This document shows positions 43,891 to 53,067 of a stretch of DNA of 54,778 nt, piece by piece. Source of the stretch: Acetofilamentum sp. (GTDB lineage Bacteria > Bacteroidota > Bacteroidia > Bacteroidales > DYOH01). The stretch lies in the NCBI GenBank assembly GCA_020720625.1, contig DYOH01000004.1, positions 1 to 54,778 on the forward strand, in the 5' to 3' direction. The notes beneath the pieces are model-generated. The model was not told where the DNA came from. It ran no database searches and saw nothing but the letters and a program-made list of their open reading frames with translations. The translations under genes were made by a program, and so were the position numbers. Position 1 is the stretch's first letter, and each line of letters begins with the position of its first letter.

Positions 43891-46641
43891 ATGCGGAACA
43901 AAATCGTTAAGGTTCTAATATTTAGCCTGATTTTCCCAATGGCCTTACATGCGCAAATTAATTTCTCGCAAGAAAATATGAGCGTAATTCAATCCAAAGC
44001 ATTATCAGAAAAAAAACTAATTTTTATTTTTGCTTACACGCCATCGAATAGTACATCCAGATTCATGACCAACAATGTGCTTAACGACGAGGTGCTAGGT
44101 CTTTTTTACAATCAGGCATTTATTTGCACCAATATAAATTTGGAATCGGAAGAAGGAAAAGTGCTAAAACAACTTTATAACATACAACAATATCCAAGTT
44201 TATTGTTTATTAAAGATAATGGCGAATTGTTTTACAAACACAATGGTTCCATTGGAGTAGCCGACCTCATGGATTTAGGACAACAAGTTTTGAATGCATT
44301 TAAAGTTAATAAACCCATTTATCAACAAAACTACAATCAAAAGTTTGAAGTGTTAAATACAGACGGAAGATTTACACTTGGAGCTCAAGGACAAAGGCTT
44401 ATGTATGGCTATCCGTATCCTAACTCTACATCATACTTTGTGGTACGGGTAAATAAAAAATTTGCCAGCAACGCGCCTCGTTTTCAATTAGGTAATCCTT
44501 TTCAACTACACGAAATTCCTAATTATGGTCTTGGTTTTTGGCGCAAATTCAAAAGCATCTTCAATTATTTTCTAAGGAGTAAAAATATTTATAATCAAAA
44601 TGTTTACAAAAACGTTCATTACCTAAAGGACACCTTATTAATCGAATTCAATAACCATCTCTCCCTTTCGTCAAATATTAGCTATGATTTTGAAAATGTT
44701 AGCATTACACAAAAGCTTATTCCGCTCAATAGTCAGATGCTCGAACTAGCGCCAGATGATACTGCATCGTACTACAAAATACATTATACTTTTGAAAACA
44801 AAGGAAATACGCAGGTAAATTTTGGCCTATTATCCTTATTCGACACCATGATTGACGACAATGATGCAGCCAAGATGGATGCTTTCAAAGATGCAGAATT
44901 AAAAAATGGCGAAAAAATATCGCTAAAAAATAAACAACTCAGAGGCAAACAGGTTATATACAATAATGCGGATATACCAGAAAGAGTGCTTGTATATAGA
45001 ACTACGGCCAAAAGAACAAACGATTTAACCGGCGATTTTCATTTTATCAATCCTCCGGACGAACTTCACATTGGGTCGTGGCCATTATATTATAGTGTTC
45101 TTTGGAATACGCCAATGAAATACGATGGACAAAAATATTTCGATAGTGCAATTTTAGCCAAATGGGACGACGAGATTTTAGAAATTGGCCAGAAAAAAGA
45201 GATTTCAATTATTTACGGCTTGTTCAATAAAGGTATACTGGAAGTTATTCCGGCGGGAACAAAATATACCGGTATGAATAAAAATGGGGTGGCTTATGAA
45301 TTCGACTTTCCTAAATTTGAAGTAAGTGCCGACACAATTAGAAAAGGCGATACCATTACCATTTCGTGGTTAACAAAAAATCCTCAGCAGGCCGAGATTT
45401 TTATTAATCCATTAAGCAGAAAAAAATTGGAAAATAATGGAAGCATAAAAAAAGTACCAGCAAAAACCACTACCTACAATTTTTTGATGCGCAAAGACGG
45501 TAAATACCTGGCCAATATTTCTAAAACTGTGGTAGTATTGCCAAAACTCGAATACGAAGAGCTTAACGGCAGGCTTACTTTTGGCAACGATAACCAAGCC
45601 CTGAGCTATGGATTTCCACTTCCGTTTTCGAATAATTTATTTCAGATACAAATCGGTGAAAAGGATTTTTCAAATGCAGCTTTTGATGATGGGGCACAAA
45701 AAATAAAGGCAAATAGAGTTATCAATGGCGGCGATGAAGCACTTAACTACCTGTTTTACAAAACAGAAAATGCAATAATTGAACAAAACATAAAGCAATT
45801 AAAGAGAAATCCTTATGAATTGCTTTGTCCAGATACAAACTTTATTTTGCTGTCGTTCAAAATTAAGAATATATCACCTGATACTTTAAACGGAGAATTT
45901 TCCTACTTTATAAACTTGATAGATAAAAATGAATCCATTGAATTAAGTGCAAACGACTCAATCCAGATTGAATTAAGAAATGAAATCGGAAATGATGATA
46001 TTCCATCCCGAATAAATATAAAAGATACTATATCAGGCGAATTACTAAGACTATATTATAAAAAAAATAAAATACCAACAACAATTATTTTCAACGAATG
46101 GCCTCAATACTGGAGTTCGAATAAAAACACGATAAAAAATGCCTACTGCAAAGATTTCATTTTAAAAACCAATTGGCAATACACTCAAATCTGTCCAAAT
46201 GATTCTTGTCAATTTGAAATTCTGCTCCATTCTCCTGATAATAAATTAGACTGGACATACGACAATCGAGAATTTGTTGACAGTACCAACATTTATTTTA
46301 ATTCTAATGATTCATTGCTTTTTACCGAATCCAGAACAAAAATTATTGAATTTTTAAAGAAAAACAACAAAAAATACAACATAATTGAAATAGAAGGTCA
46401 TACCGACAATACAGGCAGTATTTCAAAAAATTATCAGCTTTCAAAATCGCGCATAGAAGCGGTAAAAATCTTCATCACTGAAAAACTGGGCATTTCATCA
46501 AACAAAATTTTATTGAAAGCACATGGCGAATATGATGCGAATCTGGAAACAAATAAAGAAACCGCTGATATTAGCCACAGGAAAGTGGTAATCTTGCTTT
46601 ACAAGACCAAACCAGAAGAGCAAAGCACAATTAAAAAATGA
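43891..46641 (+). CDS. Exported thioredoxin-fold/OmpA fusion with duplicated middle module
   Basis: A 916-residue protein with signal peptide at about 1-22. Residues 25-125 have a thioredoxin-like fold (KALSEKKLIFIFAYTPSNS, YNIQQYPSLLFIKDNGEL with cis-Pro), but the usual CxxC is TPSNS, so it lacks redox activity. Two related ~250-residue modules follow (about 145-410 and 555-780); both have 'GRF/LTFG....L.YGYP/FP', then a helical/beta part ending in 'DIPxRV..Y...WP.YWS'. A C-terminal OmpA domain (about 800-910; IIEIEGHTDNTGSISKNYQLSKSRIEAV) binds peptidoglycan. A separate Ig-like part links the modules. No defined function; probably a periplasmic scaffold or cell-wall-anchored chaperone. Confidence 0.75.
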   Translation: MRNKIVKVLIFSLIFPMALHAQINFSQENMSVIQSKALSEKKLIFIFAYTPSNSTSRFMTNNVLNDEVLGLFYNQAFICTNINLESEEGKVLKQLYNIQQYPSLLFIKDNGELFYKHNGSIGVADLMDLGQQVLNAFKVNKPIYQQNYNQKFEVLNTDGRFTLGAQGQRLMYGYPYPNSTSYFVVRVNKKFASNAPRFQLGNPFQLHEIPNYGLGFWRKFKSIFNYFLRSKNIYNQNVYKNVHYLKDTLLIEFNNHLSLSSNISYDFENVSITQKLIPLNSQMLELAPDDTASYYKIHYTFENKGNTQVNFGLLSLFDTMIDDNDAAKMDAFKDAELKNGEKISLKNKQLRGKQVIYNNADIPERVLVYRTTAKRTNDLTGDFHFINPPDELHIGSWPLYYSVLWNTPMKYDGQKYFDSAILAKWDDEILEIGQKKEISIIYGLFNKGILEVIPAGTKYTGMNKNGVAYEFDFPKFEVSADTIRKGDTITISWLTKNPQQAEIFINPLSRKKLENNGSIKKVPAKTTTYNFLMRKDGKYLANISKTVVVLPKLEYEELNGRLTFGNDNQALSYGFPLPFSNNLFQIQIGEKDFSNAAFDDGAQKIKANRVINGGDEALNYLFYKTENAIIEQNIKQLKRNPYELLCPDTNFILLSFKIKNISPDTLNGEFSYFINLIDKNESIELSANDSIQIELRNEIGNDDIPSRINIKDTISGELLRLYYKKNKIPTTIIFNEWPQYWSSNKNTIKNAYCKDFILKTNWQYTQICPNDSCQFEILLHSPDNKLDWTYDNREFVDSTNIYFNSNDSLLFTESRTKIIEFLKKNNKKYNIIEIEGHTDNTGSISKNYQLSKSRIEAVKIFITEKLGISSNKILLKAHGEYDANLETNKETADISHRKVVILLYKTKPEEQSTIKK

Positions 46642-46690
46642 ATAATTTTAAAGATTATGAAAACTATAAGCCTATTTTCGGCATTCAAAT

Positions 46691-46749
46691 GCTCTCTCTC
46701 AAGGACTTGAACCTTGGCCCCTTCCGATTGGCATCGGAATGCATTATGC
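46691..46749 (-). pseudogene. Decayed tRNA remnant A
   Basis: On the minus strand it keeps a T-arm (CAAGGTTCAAGTCCTTG) and 3' acceptor half (AGAGAGAGC) close to those of the adjacent tRNA-Asn, with an anticodon-like hairpin TTCCGATGCCAATCGGAA whose loop has one base too many, and no D-arm or 5' acceptor. Not expected to be functional. Confidence 0.55.
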
Positions 46750-46763
46750 AAATGTGCTAAAAC

Positions 46764-46794
46764 AAAAAACCGGAAATTCTTATCGAAAATCCGG
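46764..46794 (-). terminator. Terminator-like hairpin after tRNA-Asn
   Basis: On the minus strand CCGGATTTTC and GAATTTCCGG form a stem with two mismatches, followed by six T. It lies 10 bases beyond the 3' end of the left tRNA-Asn and can end the tRNA transcript. Confidence 0.55.
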
Positions 46795-46804
46795 CTTTCT
46801 TTTG

Positions 46805-46878
46805 CTCTCCCTCAAGGACTTGAACCTTGGACCCTCTGATTAACAGTCAGATGCTCTAACCAACTGAGCTAAGGGAGA
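46805..46878 (-). tRNA. tRNA-Asn (GTT), copy 1
   Basis: A 74-base tRNA on the minus strand. Acceptor stem TCTCCCT/AGGGAGA, D-arm AGCTCAGTTGGTTAGAGC, anticodon arm TCTGA-CTGTTAA-TCAGA with anticodon GTT at the usual place, T-arm CAAGG-TTCAAGT-CCTTG, discriminator G. The CCA end is not encoded. Identical in sequence to copy 2, 19 bases away. Confidence 0.95.
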
Positions 46879-46897
46879 ATTATTTACTAAAACGATG

Positions 46898-46971
46898 CTC
46901 TCCCTCAAGGACTTGAACCTTGGACCCTCTGATTAACAGTCAGATGCTCTAACCAACTGAGCTAAGGGAGA
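46898..46971 (-). tRNA. tRNA-Asn (GTT), copy 2
   Basis: Same 74-base cloverleaf as copy 1 with anticodon GTT and no encoded CCA. It is upstream in the transcript, so both copies are probably processed from one precursor. Confidence 0.95.
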
Positions 46972-47006
46972 ATATTGTATTTTTTTATTTCATTTTATTT
47001 TATTTT

Positions 47007-47065
47007 CAAGGTCTTTTCCTTGAACCCTTCCGATTTGCATCGCAAATGCTTTAACCAACTGAGAA
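47007..47065 (-). pseudogene. Decayed tRNA remnant B
   Basis: On the minus strand a D-arm-like CTCAGTTGGTTAAAG is followed by a distorted anticodon arm and a T-arm that has lost the TTCAA loop. It shares an AATCGGAAGG block with remnant A on the other side of the tRNA-Asn pair. It does not fold as a tRNA. Confidence 0.5.
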
Positions 47066-47203
47066 TTTTAATACCTTAATCAGCTTAATTAAATCTCAAC
47101 GCCAATGCAAACTCACATTTGAAAATTGCAGGGCAAAAGTAATAGCATTTTTTAAATTTGCAAACAGTTTTTTTATTTTTTTTCTTCTTTCAAATGGGCA
47201 ATT

Positions 47204-47767
47204 TTATTGATTATTGTAAATCAAATTATTATTCAGATACTCCTCTTTTAAAATCGCCAAATAATTTATATCAATCAGTCTATTATTCTTTAAAGCATCA
47301 TTATGGAAAATACAAATATTCCGAAACCCAGCATTAAGCAAAGCCTTTTCCGATGCTTTATTATATTCAAATGTTCTGGCTTCAATTTTTTCGAGATTTA
47401 AATAGTTGAATCCATAATGCAGAATAAGTTTTATGGCATCTGTAGAGATACCTTTTCCCCAAAATGGTTCGCCAATCCAATAACCAATTTCGGCCTTTAT
47501 TCGATGCATTCCCTTGCGTGGTTCAATTGAAATAACACCGATAGCCTGATTTTCAAACTCAATGGCAAAATGCAAAGGTGGTGAGATCTTAGAAACAGCT
47601 TTTACAAATTCCAAACCATGAATATCGGTATAGGGATGTGGAAACTCATCTGATACATTATCCCAAATTTTTTTATTATCAGCAAGCTCCGAAATGCTTT
47701 TTACATCGTCGAAATTCAAAGCCCTAATAAGACATTTCTCAGCTTTAAAAACAAATTTGCTGTTCAT
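47204..47767 (-). CDS. GNAT N-acetyltransferase (RimJ/RimL-like)
   Basis: A 187-residue acetyltransferase using acetyl-CoA. The N-terminus CLIRALNFDDVKSISELADN and the core IGYWIGEPFWGKGISTDAI (acetyl-CoA pyrophosphate-binding loop, near 95-110) followed by LNLEKIEARTFEYNKASEKALLNAGF are typical of RimJ/RimL or ribosomal-protein-type GNATs. The acceptor cannot be told. It is 11 bases behind the large propeller-barrel gene on the same strand, so probably co-transcribed. Confidence 0.88.
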   Translation of the reverse strand: MNSKFVFKAEKCLIRALNFDDVKSISELADNKKIWDNVSDEFPHPYTDIHGLEFVKAVSKISPPLHFAIEFENQAIGVISIEPRKGMHRIKAEIGYWIGEPFWGKGISTDAIKLILHYGFNYLNLEKIEARTFEYNKASEKALLNAGFRNICIFHNDALKNNRLIDINYLAILKEEYLNNNLIYNNQ

Positions 47768-47778
47768 GATTAGCGTAA

Positions 47779-50700
47779 TTAGAAATCTGTTGATAAAGAT
47801 AGATAAAATACTCTGGGCAAAATAACATTATGATCTATTCCCCATGCCCAGTCGGTTCGCAAATAATAACCAAATAATCTGGCTCTAAAACCAAAACCGT
47901 AACCAAAAATTACGGGCGAGCGTTGAGCATCTATGGTAACTGTAATAGAATTTCTGTTCACAATTTTATTAAGGTAATAGTTTTGATCAGATAAGGGAGA
48001 AAATCCTGTCCAAGCCGAACCAGCATCAAAAAATCCGACTAACTGAAAGGTATTTAAAAAATCTGAATTTAACGGTCTATTAGCCAAGTAGCTAAACACT
48101 GGCCAGCGTAGTTCGGAATTAAGCACAAGAAAAGCATCGCCGTTTCTGGCATTCTGTATAAATCCTCTCATATTGGTTGCCAAGGCCTGATATACCCAAT
48201 TTACATCATTATTAATACGCACTTCCGAAGTATCGTTAAAAGTTGGATTTAGCAGCGAAAAATTTACCCAATTATCTACTGCACCCAAATAATAAAGTAA
48301 TCTCGACTGCCCAAAAGATTTACTTCCGGCAATTCTGTTGGCCCATGTTAAAGACCTATGTAATGGCACATAACTTCTAAAATCAAATCCGGCAACAAAT
48401 AAATCGGTTTTCTTACCATCAAGCTGCTTGTAAGCTTCAAACCAAGCTTTCCCTCTAATTCCATCGTATATGTTGATGCTTCTTTTAATGGTATTATCAA
48501 AAATATATTCTGCTTTTAAGCCTGCAAATGTGCGCATCTCGGATGGGTAATCCAGCGATAGATAGTCTAACGATAGCAATGTACTATAATCGTTACGAAG
48601 ACTTGTTGTCAATTTTAACGAAGAAACCTGATCGAAAGGAAAACTAGTAATATACATTAATTCATGAGAACGTACTTTGGCTATAAATTCACCAGAGGTC
48701 TGAAATACTTGCCTGTGAAAAATAAACTGTTTGTCGACTCTGCCTTCTAAATTTTCCAGAGAAAGCAAATACTCGTTGCTGTCAAAATTTCCGGCAAACC
48801 TCACGCCGCCAACTAGTTTATAATCTTCGAAAAGCTCGTTTGCGCCCACTTTGGTTAGGGCATTCATTCCTGGGTTAAAATAAACAGCTCCACCTGTAAA
48901 GCTCTGGTATGATGCATTTAAAAACCCAAAATCAACCTGACTTACAATATCATTAATATAAAAAGAACGTCGATAAATCATTCTATCAGGCAAGCTATCA
49001 GCATCGTAGAAGTTCATTAGCGTTTTTCGGGCAAGCATTTCGGATACCTGCTTTTTAGGCACATTTTTCAAACTATCAGTTTCTGATGGATTCACGCTGA
49101 ATTCATAATTATTTATGTCAATTTCATTTTGCGAAGAGCTATCTTTGGGTGTTTTTTCTGATTGTTTTTCTTGGAGAGCTTTCTCCTCTTTTTCCTTTAT
49201 CTCTCTAATCTTTTTCAAGTATTCCTCTTGTTGTTTTCGCAGGTTTTCGGCATATTGTTGCTGACTTTTTTGTATAGATCGGTATATTACACTATTCGCA
49301 CCTGCAATTTCTTCGTTTAAATTGATAGGTGTTTTGGTAATATGATACTTATTATTGTATAAATAGCTCAATACAATAAAATTACCTACTGCGGAAAAAT
49401 CGTATTGTTGAAAAGATGTTTGAAAATTTGTAAGCTGCTTGTTCCTGCTAAAATACCGGTAATGGGTGCTTGTATCAATAAAGCTGATGGCACTGTCGTA
49501 GGCACTCAGATAAAGATTATTTATTCCAATTCTATCTGAATTAAAGAGGTACTTGTTGTTGCCAAGCACCATTGGGTTAATTTCGTTGGAAATTTTCCAT
49601 TCGCTTAATTGTTCGAGCAAACTATCTGTTCTAAATGGATTTAATATAAAAACATCGAAATCATTTTTTATACTATCGTTTTTTATGCGCGTACTTGTTC
49701 TATTCGATTGAAATATAACCCGTTTACCATCAAAAGCAAATTCAGGATTTAAATCGTCGGCAAAATCATCGGTCAAATTTTTACTAGTGCCCGATGCTAA
49801 ATCAAAAACTGAAATATTTGTATGCCCCTTTTGCACTCCCGAAAGCACCATCTGCAAACCATTAGGCGAATAACTATAATTTAGTATCTTATCAAAATAG
49901 AGCATCTGTCTTCGATTAAGTTCTTTTTCTTCCATTGAATAAAAATATAGCTGAATTTGCCCCTTTTCTTCAATCATAAAAGACAAAATTTTACTATTCG
50001 GATTCCATTTTACAATTGGATAAGAATAATCGATAATTTGCTCCAAACTTTCTCCCCTTTTAAAAATCCGCCTTACTTTATCGTTTTCAATATCATATAT
50101 ATATATCTTATACTTGCCCATTTTATTGCTTGTAAACGACAAATATTTTCCATCAGGACTCACTTGTATATTTTGATAAAAATGATTCTTTTTTGTTTTA
50201 ACAGGATGCTCCTCTTCCCAGGGTTTCCTTTCTCTCATATCTACTTCATAGCGCATCTGATAATACTGATACCAATCATTGGTAAGTTCTTTTAAACCCA
50301 GACCGGTTGAACCAAGAAATCCGCTTTCTACATTCTTATATATTTTTGAGAGATAAAGTATATCTGTAATTATTGTAGGCGAATACTGTAACGCAATATA
50401 GTTCCAAAAAGAATGACCGGCCATTGTTGCCTCATCGCCGCTGAGTCTGTTGAACTTTTTGTATCGGCCGGTAGTAATGCCATCTTTTACCTTGTTTTCG
50501 ATTTCGGGATTCCAATCCATGGAGATATAGCTTACAAGCCCATTCAAATACCATTCGGGTAAATTAATGAGGGTTGAGTTAGTTACCTTATCTTTGAACT
50601 TACCCCCATAAAAGATTTCGTTTACAAGCACTTCGGCAATAGATGCCCTTATTTGCTGACGAAGTTTCAAATGGTCGCCCTCGTAATAAACAAAAACTTT

Positions 50701-51069
50701 GTTGTTGAGAATACGTGTAACCCCGCCAGTATTATATTGCTCGTCGCCCGAAATTAACCCCAAATTGGATTGTCGAAAGTGAGATAAACGATTGTATGTG
50801 ATGAAAATAATTCGACGGGAGAGTGAATAGGAAAACAAACGCTGAATATTATTCAACTCTTCGAAAGCTATTTCAGAAACATATTTTGCCAATTCATGCC
50901 CGCCAATACTAAAGTAAACATCAAATGGCTGATAGCGATAATAATTCCAGTAAAAATCGTTGTACTGAACCCTGTTTTTTCCAAATGTCATTTGCATTCC
51001 ATTATAAAACTGGGCATTAACACCTAAGTACAAGCATAGAAATATCAAAAATACGAGTATCCTTTTCAT
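47779..51069 (-). CDS. TolB-like propeller fused to outer-membrane barrel
   Basis: A 1096-residue exported protein with signal peptide at about 1-19. Residues 30-270 resemble the peptidase-MA-like domain (LSRRIIFITYNRLSHFRQ, VFVYYEGDHLKLRQQI, LPEWYLNGLVSYIS), but the expected HExxH is absent. Residues about 295-600 form a TolB/PD40 propeller (KIYIYDIENDKVRRIF, YFYSMEEKELNRRQMLYFD, PEFAFDGKRVIFQSN). A charged coiled coil (about 605-650) leads to a BamA-like barrel ending in Phe (LSLSTDF). Such proteins occur in Bacteroidota, but the activity is unproven. The combination suggests an outer-membrane protein with a periplasmic propeller. Confidence 0.8.
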   Translation of the reverse strand: MKRILVFLIFLCLYLGVNAQFYNGMQMTFGKNRVQYNDFYWNYYRYQPFDVYFSIGGHELAKYVSEIAFEELNNIQRLFSYSLSRRIIFITYNRLSHFRQSNLGLISGDEQYNTGGVTRILNNKVFVYYEGDHLKLRQQIRASIAEVLVNEIFYGGKFKDKVTNSTLINLPEWYLNGLVSYISMDWNPEIENKVKDGITTGRYKKFNRLSGDEATMAGHSFWNYIALQYSPTIITDILYLSKIYKNVESGFLGSTGLGLKELTNDWYQYYQMRYEVDMRERKPWEEEHPVKTKKNHFYQNIQVSPDGKYLSFTSNKMGKYKIYIYDIENDKVRRIFKRGESLEQIIDYSYPIVKWNPNSKILSFMIEEKGQIQLYFYSMEEKELNRRQMLYFDKILNYSYSPNGLQMVLSGVQKGHTNISVFDLASGTSKNLTDDFADDLNPEFAFDGKRVIFQSNRTSTRIKNDSIKNDFDVFILNPFRTDSLLEQLSEWKISNEINPMVLGNNKYLFNSDRIGINNLYLSAYDSAISFIDTSTHYRYFSRNKQLTNFQTSFQQYDFSAVGNFIVLSYLYNNKYHITKTPINLNEEIAGANSVIYRSIQKSQQQYAENLRKQQEEYLKKIREIKEKEEKALQEKQSEKTPKDSSSQNEIDINNYEFSVNPSETDSLKNVPKKQVSEMLARKTLMNFYDADSLPDRMIYRRSFYINDIVSQVDFGFLNASYQSFTGGAVYFNPGMNALTKVGANELFEDYKLVGGVRFAGNFDSNEYLLSLENLEGRVDKQFIFHRQVFQTSGEFIAKVRSHELMYITSFPFDQVSSLKLTTSLRNDYSTLLSLDYLSLDYPSEMRTFAGLKAEYIFDNTIKRSINIYDGIRGKAWFEAYKQLDGKKTDLFVAGFDFRSYVPLHRSLTWANRIAGSKSFGQSRLLYYLGAVDNWVNFSLLNPTFNDTSEVRINNDVNWVYQALATNMRGFIQNARNGDAFLVLNSELRWPVFSYLANRPLNSDFLNTFQLVGFFDAGSAWTGFSPLSDQNYYLNKIVNRNSITVTIDAQRSPVIFGYGFGFRARLFGYYLRTDWAWGIDHNVILPRVFYLSLSTDF

Positions 51070-51252
51070 TCTGCATTACATAAGAATCAGTAAAAATAAT
51101 AAATTCCTTAATTTGTAATCAATTTTATAGAAAATTAAGTTCTTTAGTTAGGCTTATAGCACTTTATTCAGCCAAATAAATATATATAAATCAGAAACAT
51201 AGACAACATAAATGATATTTTACATACTTTGGGAAAATTGTTTAACTCTTTT

Positions 51253-51274
51253 TAATAGCTTTATCATGCTATTA
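51253..51274 (+). promoter_or_regulatory. Candidate TetR operator
   Basis: TAATAGC-TTTATCAT-GCTATTA is a perfect 7-bp inverted repeat with an 8-base spacer (22 bases overall), the size and symmetry typical of TetR-family operators. It lies 50 bases before the TetR-family ATG at 51325 and would overlap the -33 region of the putative promoter at 51289-51296 (TATTTTTG). Autoregulation is inferred from position. Confidence 0.45.
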
Positions 51275-51288
51275 TTGTTTTCTATGAT

Positions 51289-51296
51289 TATTTTTG
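51289..51296 (+). promoter_or_regulatory. -7 box of TetR-GNAT-SDR operon
   Basis: TATTTTTG is an exact TAnnTTTG match 28 bases before the ATG at 51325. No good -33 is seen; the candidate operator occupies that position. Confidence 0.35.
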
Positions 51297-51324
51297 TACT
51301 AAATACAAAAAATAGTCAAAAAAA

Positions 51325-51909
51325 ATGAGCAAAACGCGTGAAAGAATATTATTGGCAGCCCGCAAAAGGTTTAGTGTATTGGGTTTTTACATAACTTCCG
51401 TAGACGAAATTGCAGCGTATGCAAAAAAAGCTAAAGGTTCTGTTTATTACTATTTTACAAGCAAGGAAATTCTATTTATTGAAGTGGTGAAAGCAGATTT
51501 ACATTTGATGCAGAAAGAACTGGAAAATGTGCTCAAATTGGACACTAATCCGCAAAACCAATTAATTCACTACATCAAATGTCGTTTTCATCTCCTACCC
51601 GAACTTAAAAACTATTTTCAAGCATTAAAAATGAATACATTCGAAGAATCATCTTTTCTGAATGCAATATTTGATGATTTCAGACTATACGAAAAAAAGA
51701 CAATTGCAAAATTACTGAGCAATATTAAAGACAATTCTACTTCATTTCAGAATAATATTGAATTGCTTACTGAAACAATATACCTCTTAATAAATTCTTT
51801 AGAACTTCAGATAAAAGAGAATAAATCGATTCCGGAGCGGACGAATATATTAGAAAATTCTGCTGTTCTGCTTCTTCAAGGTGCAAATTTTAACTTGAAA
51901 AATCAATGA
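51325..51909 (+). CDS. TetR/AcrR-family transcription regulator
   Basis: A 194-residue repressor-type protein with an N-terminal TetR HTH: RERILLAARKRFSVLGFYITSVDEIAAYAKKAKGSVYYYFTSKEILF (residues 4-50), where the last block is the recognition helix and following turn. The C-terminal helical domain (about 60-190) would bind an unknown ligand. The stop overlaps the GNAT ATG by 4 bases, so the regulator, the GNAT and the SDR form a unit and the ligand may relate to their substrate (a lipid or small metabolite). A palindromic operator candidate lies upstream. Confidence 0.9.
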   Translation: MSKTRERILLAARKRFSVLGFYITSVDEIAAYAKKAKGSVYYYFTSKEILFIEVVKADLHLMQKELENVLKLDTNPQNQLIHYIKCRFHLLPELKNYFQALKMNTFEESSFLNAIFDDFRLYEKKTIAKLLSNIKDNSTSFQNNIELLTETIYLLINSLELQIKENKSIPERTNILENSAVLLLQGANFNLKNQ

Positions 51910-53036
51910 ATATCAAAATAATAGAAGTATCAACCCAAAAAGAACTAAAGCAATTTACTGCTTTTACGAACAAACTTTATCGCAACGAAAAAAATTATAT
52001 TCCGGTGCTTGAAAATAAAGAATTGGAAACCCTGAATCCAAAGAAAAATGCCGCATCCGAATATTGCCAATCTAAACTATGGCTTGCAATGCGCAATAAT
52101 GAAGTACTAGGACGCATTGCCGGAATTATCAACACCAAATACAACAAAAAAACAAATACTAATTATGCTCGTTTTGGATGGTTCGATTTTATCAACGACC
52201 AAGATGTGGCGCATGCATTATTAGCTACAGCAGAAAACTGGGCACGAGAAAATAAAATGGATGTAATGCACGGTCCACTTGGATTTACATCTTTCGATGC
52301 TTCGGGAGTTTTGGTAGATGGTTTCGAAGAAATGCCTACATCTTTCGGGCATTATAATTATTCATATTACATGGATATTCTTGAAAAAGAAGGATATGAA
52401 AAAGAAGTTGACTGGATTGAATTCCGTATAAAAGTTCCGGCACAGATACCAGAAAAAATTATAAAATTTTCCGAATACATAAAGCAGAGGTATCAGGTAC
52501 ACGAAATTGAACTAAAATCGAAAAAACAAATGCTCGATTATGTAGACGATTTTTTTGCGATTCTGAATAAATCTTATGCTCATTTATTCGCATTTAACGA
52601 ACTAAGTGTAAAACAAAAAGAACAAATAAAAAAGGAGTTTTTCGGCATCTTACAAACGGAGTACGTTTGCTTTATTGATGATAATAATAACCAACTTGTT
52701 GCCTTTGGCATATCGACTCCATCATTGGCCAAAGCATTGAAAAAAGCAAATGGCCGAATTTTTCCTTTTGGATTTTATCACCTTATAAAAGCACTAAAAC
52801 AAAATGATACCGCCGAGCTTTTGCTTGTTGGTGTTGACAACAAATATAAAAATAAAGGATTAACAGCCATTATTTTCAATAAAATTATGCATACTTTTAT
52901 TCAAAAAGGGATAAAAAACGTGGAAACAACACGCGAATTGGAAGAAAATTCTAGCGTGCAGCAACTTTGGAGCAAATATGATTTCCGTCAGCACAAAAGA
53001 GCCAGATGTTACATCAAAAAATTAGACACTTATTAA
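51906..53036 (+). CDS. GNAT-fold acetyltransferase-like protein, 376 residues
   Basis: A 376-residue protein resembling a Bacteroidota family annotated as GNAT N-acetyltransferase, with a long N-terminal half (KLYRNEKNYIPVLENKELETLNPKKNAA, then LGRIAGIINTKYNKKTNTNYARFGWFDFIND and MDVMHGPLGFTSFDASGVLVDGFEEMPT) and a GNAT-like C-terminal half ending in 'GLTAIIFNKIMHTFIQKGIKNVETTRELEENSSVQQLWSKYDF'. The half-domains may both be GNAT-like. Substrate unknown. Translationally coupled to the TetR gene (4-base overlap) and 31 bases ahead of the SDR gene. Confidence 0.75.
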   Translation: MNIKIIEVSTQKELKQFTAFTNKLYRNEKNYIPVLENKELETLNPKKNAASEYCQSKLWLAMRNNEVLGRIAGIINTKYNKKTNTNYARFGWFDFINDQDVAHALLATAENWARENKMDVMHGPLGFTSFDASGVLVDGFEEMPTSFGHYNYSYYMDILEKEGYEKEVDWIEFRIKVPAQIPEKIIKFSEYIKQRYQVHEIELKSKKQMLDYVDDFFAILNKSYAHLFAFNELSVKQKEQIKKEFFGILQTEYVCFIDDNNNQLVAFGISTPSLAKALKKANGRIFPFGFYHLIKALKQNDTAELLLVGVDNKYKNKGLTAIIFNKIMHTFIQKGIKNVETTRELEENSSVQQLWSKYDFRQHKRARCYIKKLDTY

Positions 53037-53067
53037 AATCATTCAAATATTATCAAAATAAAATGTT

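Noticed and set aside
46691-47065. Four tRNA genes in this block
   Set aside because: Only two form complete cloverleaves. The outer elements lack either the D-arm or the T-loop and have broken anticodon arms, so they are called remnants.
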